Source: Porticoccaceae bacterium
GTDB taxonomy: Bacteria; Pseudomonadota; Gammaproteobacteria; Pseudomonadales; Porticoccaceae
Direction: 5' to 3'
Length of the DNA stretch: 8,870 nucleotides
NCBI GenBank assembly: GCA_002701765.1
Contig: NZXB01000014.1
Location: forward strand, 7,867 to 16,736
The notes below the pieces were generated by a model, which saw nothing but the letters and a program-made list of their open reading frames with translations, did not search any database and was not told the DNA's origin. Shown piece by piece: positions 5,617 through 8,870 of the stretch (positions are counted from its first letter, which is position 1; each line of letters opens with the position of its first letter). A program made the translations under genes and the position numbers.

Positions 5617-8600
5617 ATACTGCAAGCAACCTATCAGCAGAAAACAACAAAGGCCTTATCTCTTGGTTTGCAAGAAATTCTGTGGCCGCGAATTTGATCA
5701 TGTGTTTTATTTTCTGTGCAGGTGCTATTTCATTATCCAACATAAGCAAAGAGATGTTCCCGCGAACGGAGAGTCGCTGGATTAATGTGACTGTTGCCTA
5801 TCCAGGTGCAGCGCCTGTAGAAGTCGAAAAAGGCGTAGTGCTGCCCATAGAAGCGGCGCTAGATGGTCTTAGAGGTATTAAAACAATTAGCTCAGATGCT
5901 TTCAGAGACCGCGCCACTGTAAATTTAGAGGTAGAACCCAATGAGGACATAAATGAGATTATGTCCTTGATCGAAAACCGGGTAGACGGAATTACTAATT
6001 TTCCGGAGGATATCGAAAGACCTGAGGTAACACGGTCTAAAAACAGCATGTGGGCACTTGGACTAGTTGTATATGGTGAAATGACCGAGCGAAAAAAGAA
6101 AATCCTCGGCGAGGAGATATATGACGAATTGATGGCACTGCCGGAAATTAAAGATGTCAAATTGTGGGGGGCCGGTGAATATGAAATATCGATTGAGGTG
6201 GAGGAGAAGAGGCTGCGTGAATTTAACCTTACCCTCAGTGAGGTTGCATCTGCGGTAAGGAATTCATCCCTTGATCTTCCCGCAGGAGTAATTAAATCCG
6301 AGAGTGGTCATGTTTTGGTTCGAACCGAAGGGAAAGCTTATAACGGAAATGATTTTTCTAACATTGTGCTCAGAAGTCGGGTCGATGGGACGCAACTTCT
6401 GCTCTCAGACGTGGCAGAGATAAGAGACGGATTTCGTGAGAGTATTTTTACCAACAGATTTGACCGACAGCCGTCATTCACTCTGGGCGTTTCATCCCTT
6501 GAAGGGCAAAACGTGTTGGATATTAGTGAAGCTGTGCACTCATATGCCAGCAAAAAAGAAGCTGAACTTGGCGGTGGAATCCGCTTAAGCACATTTGCAG
6601 ATGAGGCATACTACCTCAATGGGCGGCTCGCCATGATGTCAGAAAACCTTTTGCTAGGGGGAATCTTGGTTGCAGTCGTACTGGGGCTCTTTCTTAATTT
6701 AAAAGTCGCCTGCTGGGTAATCATTGGAATACCGATCAGTTTTGCAGGGGCCTTTTGGTTGATGCCATCCTTCGACGTTACGATAAACGTCATGAGTCTA
6801 TTTGCATTCATAATGGTCCTCGGGATCGTCGTAGATGACGCGATCGTTATAGGCGAAAGCGTCTATCGAGAGGTAACTTCTGACTACGAAAATAAATTAG
6901 CCGCAGGTGTCGAAGACGCTGACACATACTCAGCATCCATAGCCACAGTGGTTGCCGGAACAAAGCGAGTGGCCATACCATCGACAATTGGAGTTCTCAC
7001 AACAATGGCAGCGTTTTTGCCAGTTGTCTTTGCTGGCGGCAGTTTTGATGGCATTACTAGAGCACTTGGAATAGTTGTAATTTTGTGTCTTGCATTTTCG
7101 CTCATTGAGTCCAAATTGATACTACCTGCCCACCTTGTGGGCCTAAAGATCGGGGAAAAATCAACTGGCATTTCTGGGCATATAGACCGATGTCGTGCCC
7201 ACGTTTCGGGAAAATTAGATGGGTTTGTAAATAAAACCTATCTACCCAAACTAAGAATAGCTCTGCGTAATCGTTACGTTACATTAGCCGCCTTTTTGAG
7301 TTTGCTGGTGCTAACTATTGGAGCCACATCAAGCGGTTTTGCCCGTTTTGAGTTTTTCCCCAGTGTCCCCGGCGATATAGTCCAAGTAAATGTGACCATG
7401 CAAGATGGTAGCTCCCCCGCGAGTTTGACTGAAACTATTGATATTATTGAGAGCGCGGCATACACAGTAAATGAAGAATATCTTAGTCAAAATCCAGACA
7501 CAGCAGGCCTTGTCAAACACGTCGTATTTTGGGTTGAGAGCGACGTATCATTCGCTTTCCTTGTCGAACTAGTAAAGACCGAATTTCGAGATACTAGCGC
7601 GGTCGAGATAGCGAAATTGTGGCGAGAGGAAGTTGGGCTTCTACCAAACGTGCGTAAACAACGTTTCTCGGCAACCGACGGACCTAATGGCCCCAAAATC
7701 AGTCTTTCTTTATCTGGATCAGATTCCCAAGAATTGACTTTTGCGAGTGCCGAGTTGCAGCAATATCTGACCCAATTTCCTGGCGTCTATGATATCTACA
7801 ACTCCCAAGGCTCGGGTAGCAAAGAGGTGCTTATTCAACTCAAACCATATGCCACTCAGATTGGCATCCGGCTCTCTGATGTTGCAATGCAGGTCCGGCA
7901 AGCCTTCTATGGAGAAGAAGCTCAAAGGATTCAGAGAGACTCGGAAACAGTCAAAGTCATGGTAAGATACCCTTACAACGATCGGCGTTCCTTGGCTACA
8001 CTCGAAAACATGCATATCCGCACTGCCAGTGGCGAAGCCATCGCCATTGGAGAAATAGCAGATATTCAGGTAGGTACTGGTCTTACGGCCATAGAACGGC
8101 TCGATAGAAAGCGAACCGTAACCATCACTGCTGAAGTGGAGGAAGGAAAACTCGAGAGCGACGAAATCGTTAGTGATGTGAGCGATTCGTTCATCCCTAA
8201 ATTGATAGAAAAATATCCCAGTGTCGATTACCGTCTTTCAGGCAGCACACAAGAACAAAACGAGTACTACTATACTATGGCGACCGGCTTAGCTGCCGCG
8301 TTATTCATGATCTATGGGCTACTCGCTGTGCCTCTCAGGTCTTACATTCAGCCACTTGTCATTATGTCAGTTATCCCTTTTGGTTTCATTGGCGCTGTTC
8401 TTGGGCATGTTCTTTTCGACACGACTATCAATATGCTATCCGTTTTTGGAATCATCGCGTTGGCTGGAGTTGTCGTGAACGACAGTTTGATACTTGTCGA
8501 ATTTACTAATCGGGGAAGAAATCAAGGACTATCTGAGGAAGATGCTATCATGAATGCAGGCAAACTGCGCTTTCGAGCAATTGTTCTCACAACCGTAACC

Positions 8601-8870
8601 ACTTTCGTCGGACTGCTTCCGCTACTGTTTGAAACCAGCGTTCAAGCCCAATTTGTTATCCCGATGGCATTGTCATTGAGCTTTGGAATTTTATTTGCTT
8701 CAACAATAACGCTTATTTTGGTCCCCTGCCTTTACCTCGTCATCGAGACTAATTTACGCTTTGTTAAAATAATGCTTACATTACCTCTAGCGGCAGCTGT
8801 TGGGTATCTTTTGGTCATCCTTGGATTGGCGAGCTTAGATGTGTTTAAAGGATTCATAGCCATACTTTTG
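5613..8870 (+). CDS. RND efflux permease, AcrB superfamily (COG0841), 3' end outside window
   Basis: An inner-membrane, proton-driven efflux pump. The frame runs without a stop for 1086 codons to the window edge, so the gene is incomplete. ATG 5613 overlaps the adaptor's TGA. The N-terminus WFARNSVAANLIM leads into TM1 (about 23-42), followed by the first periplasmic loop (about 45-340) with VAYPGAAPVEVEKGV. TM2-TM6 follow from about 342, with GIVVDDAIVIGESVYRE in TM4 supplying Asp408 and Asp409, equivalent to AcrB Asp407/408. TM7 lies at about 553-575, with the second loop (FEFFPSVPGD onward) to about 886. TM8-TM12 span about 889-1045. TM10 reads GVVVNDSLILVEF: Asn956 takes the place of AcrB Lys940, as is usual in this subfamily. 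After TM12 comes a further hydrophobic segment (about 1053-1076) and then more apolar residues at the edge; standard RND pumps end soon after TM12. Likely exports drugs, detergents or lipophilic metabolites; the substrate cannot be told. A TolC-like channel is not in the window. Confidence 0.95.
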   Translation, partial: MNTASNLSAENNKGLISWFARNSVAANLIMCFIFCAGAISLSNISKEMFPRTESRWINVTVAYPGAAPVEVEKGVVLPIEAALDGLRGIKTISSDAFRDRATVNLEVEPNEDINEIMSLIENRVDGITNFPEDIERPEVTRSKNSMWALGLVVYGEMTERKKKILGEEIYDELMALPEIKDVKLWGAGEYEISIEVEEKRLREFNLTLSEVASAVRNSSLDLPAGVIKSESGHVLVRTEGKAYNGNDFSNIVLRSRVDGTQLLLSDVAEIRDGFRESIFTNRFDRQPSFTLGVSSLEGQNVLDISEAVHSYASKKEAELGGGIRLSTFADEAYYLNGRLAMMSENLLLGGILVAVVLGLFLNLKVACWVIIGIPISFAGAFWLMPSFDVTINVMSLFAFIMVLGIVVDDAIVIGESVYREVTSDYENKLAAGVEDADTYSASIATVVAGTKRVAIPSTIGVLTTMAAFLPVVFAGGSFDGITRALGIVVILCLAFSLIESKLILPAHLVGLKIGEKSTGISGHIDRCRAHVSGKLDGFVNKTYLPKLRIALRNRYVTLAAFLSLLVLTIGATSSGFARFEFFPSVPGDIVQVNVTMQDGSSPASLTETIDIIESAAYTVNEEYLSQNPDTAGLVKHVVFWVESDVSFAFLVELVKTEFRDTSAVEIAKLWREEVGLLPNVRKQRFSATDGPNGPKISLSLSGSDSQELTFASAELQQYLTQFPGVYDIYNSQGSGSKEVLIQLKPYATQIGIRLSDVAMQVRQAFYGEEAQRIQRDSETVKVMVRYPYNDRRSLATLENMHIRTASGEAIAIGEIADIQVGTGLTAIERLDRKRTVTITAEVEEGKLESDEIVSDVSDSFIPKLIEKYPSVDYRLSGSTQEQNEYYYTMATGLAAALFMIYGLLAVPLRSYIQPLVIMSVIPFGFIGAVLGHVLFDTTINMLSVFGIIALAGVVVNDSLILVEFTNRGRNQGLSEEDAIMNAGKLRFRAIVLTTVTTFVGLLPLLFETSVQAQFVIPMALSLSFGILFASTITLILVPCLYLVIETNLRFVKIMLTLPLAAAVGYLLVILGLASLDVFKGFIAILL

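Noticed and set aside
5798..8015. Several minus-strand open frames of 60-120 codons inside the permease gene
   Set aside because: They are antisense shadows of a clear coding frame, with Ser/Thr/Pro-rich translations and no recognisable domain.
5613..8870. Possible frameshift or internal stop in the RND permease
   Set aside because: I translated the frame line by line; it is open throughout and both RND halves are collinear with the family.
1..8870. CRISPR arrays, insertion sequences, attachment sites
   Set aside because: No regularly spaced repeats, transposase motifs, terminal inverted repeats or integrase-linked tRNA ends are visible.

Overview
The window looks like a Gram-negative chromosome, most likely a gammaproteobacterium and possibly marine. 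That is an inference from moderate G+C (mid-40s per cent by eye), tightly packed envelope-transport genes and the protein families present; no taxonomic marker gene is present. Everything recognisable concerns transport across the cell envelope. There are no RNA genes, mobile elements or CRISPR arrays that I can support.

Region 1 (1-3567, + strand) is a compact three-gene run cut by the left edge. It holds the C-terminal half of an RND/MMPL-type 'predicted exporter' (COG1033/HAE3 type), then a periplasmic LolA-like 'outer membrane lipoprotein-sorting' protein (PF17131 type), then an outer-membrane beta-barrel resembling the DUF1302/porin-like group. Gaps are 2 and 16 nt, so this is almost surely one operon. 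One inner-membrane pump, one periplasmic lipid-binding-fold protein and one outer-membrane barrel suggest a trans-envelope route for a lipid or other hydrophobic compound. The cargo cannot be read from the sequence.

Region 2 (3568-4446) is a roughly 880-nt spacer. It contains a weak terminator-like hairpin after the barrel gene and one plausible small minus-strand gene (3746-3997, 83 aa, unknown function). It also has two candidate + strand promoters, an operator-like dyad inside the downstream promoter, an 11-bp direct repeat spaced exactly 200 bp, and a short stop-riddled stretch with coding-like character.

Region 3 (4447-8870, + strand) is a second, separate efflux operon: a periplasmic adaptor (HlyD/AcrA-type membrane fusion protein) overlapping by 4 nt (ATGA) a large RND permease (AcrB superfamily, COG0841). 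The permease reads open for 1086 codons to the right edge and is incomplete. It has the proton-relay Asp pair at residues 408-409, and it carries an additional hydrophobic segment after TM12 that ordinary RND pumps lack. No TolC-type outer-membrane channel is in the window, so the pump must use one encoded elsewhere or beyond the right edge.
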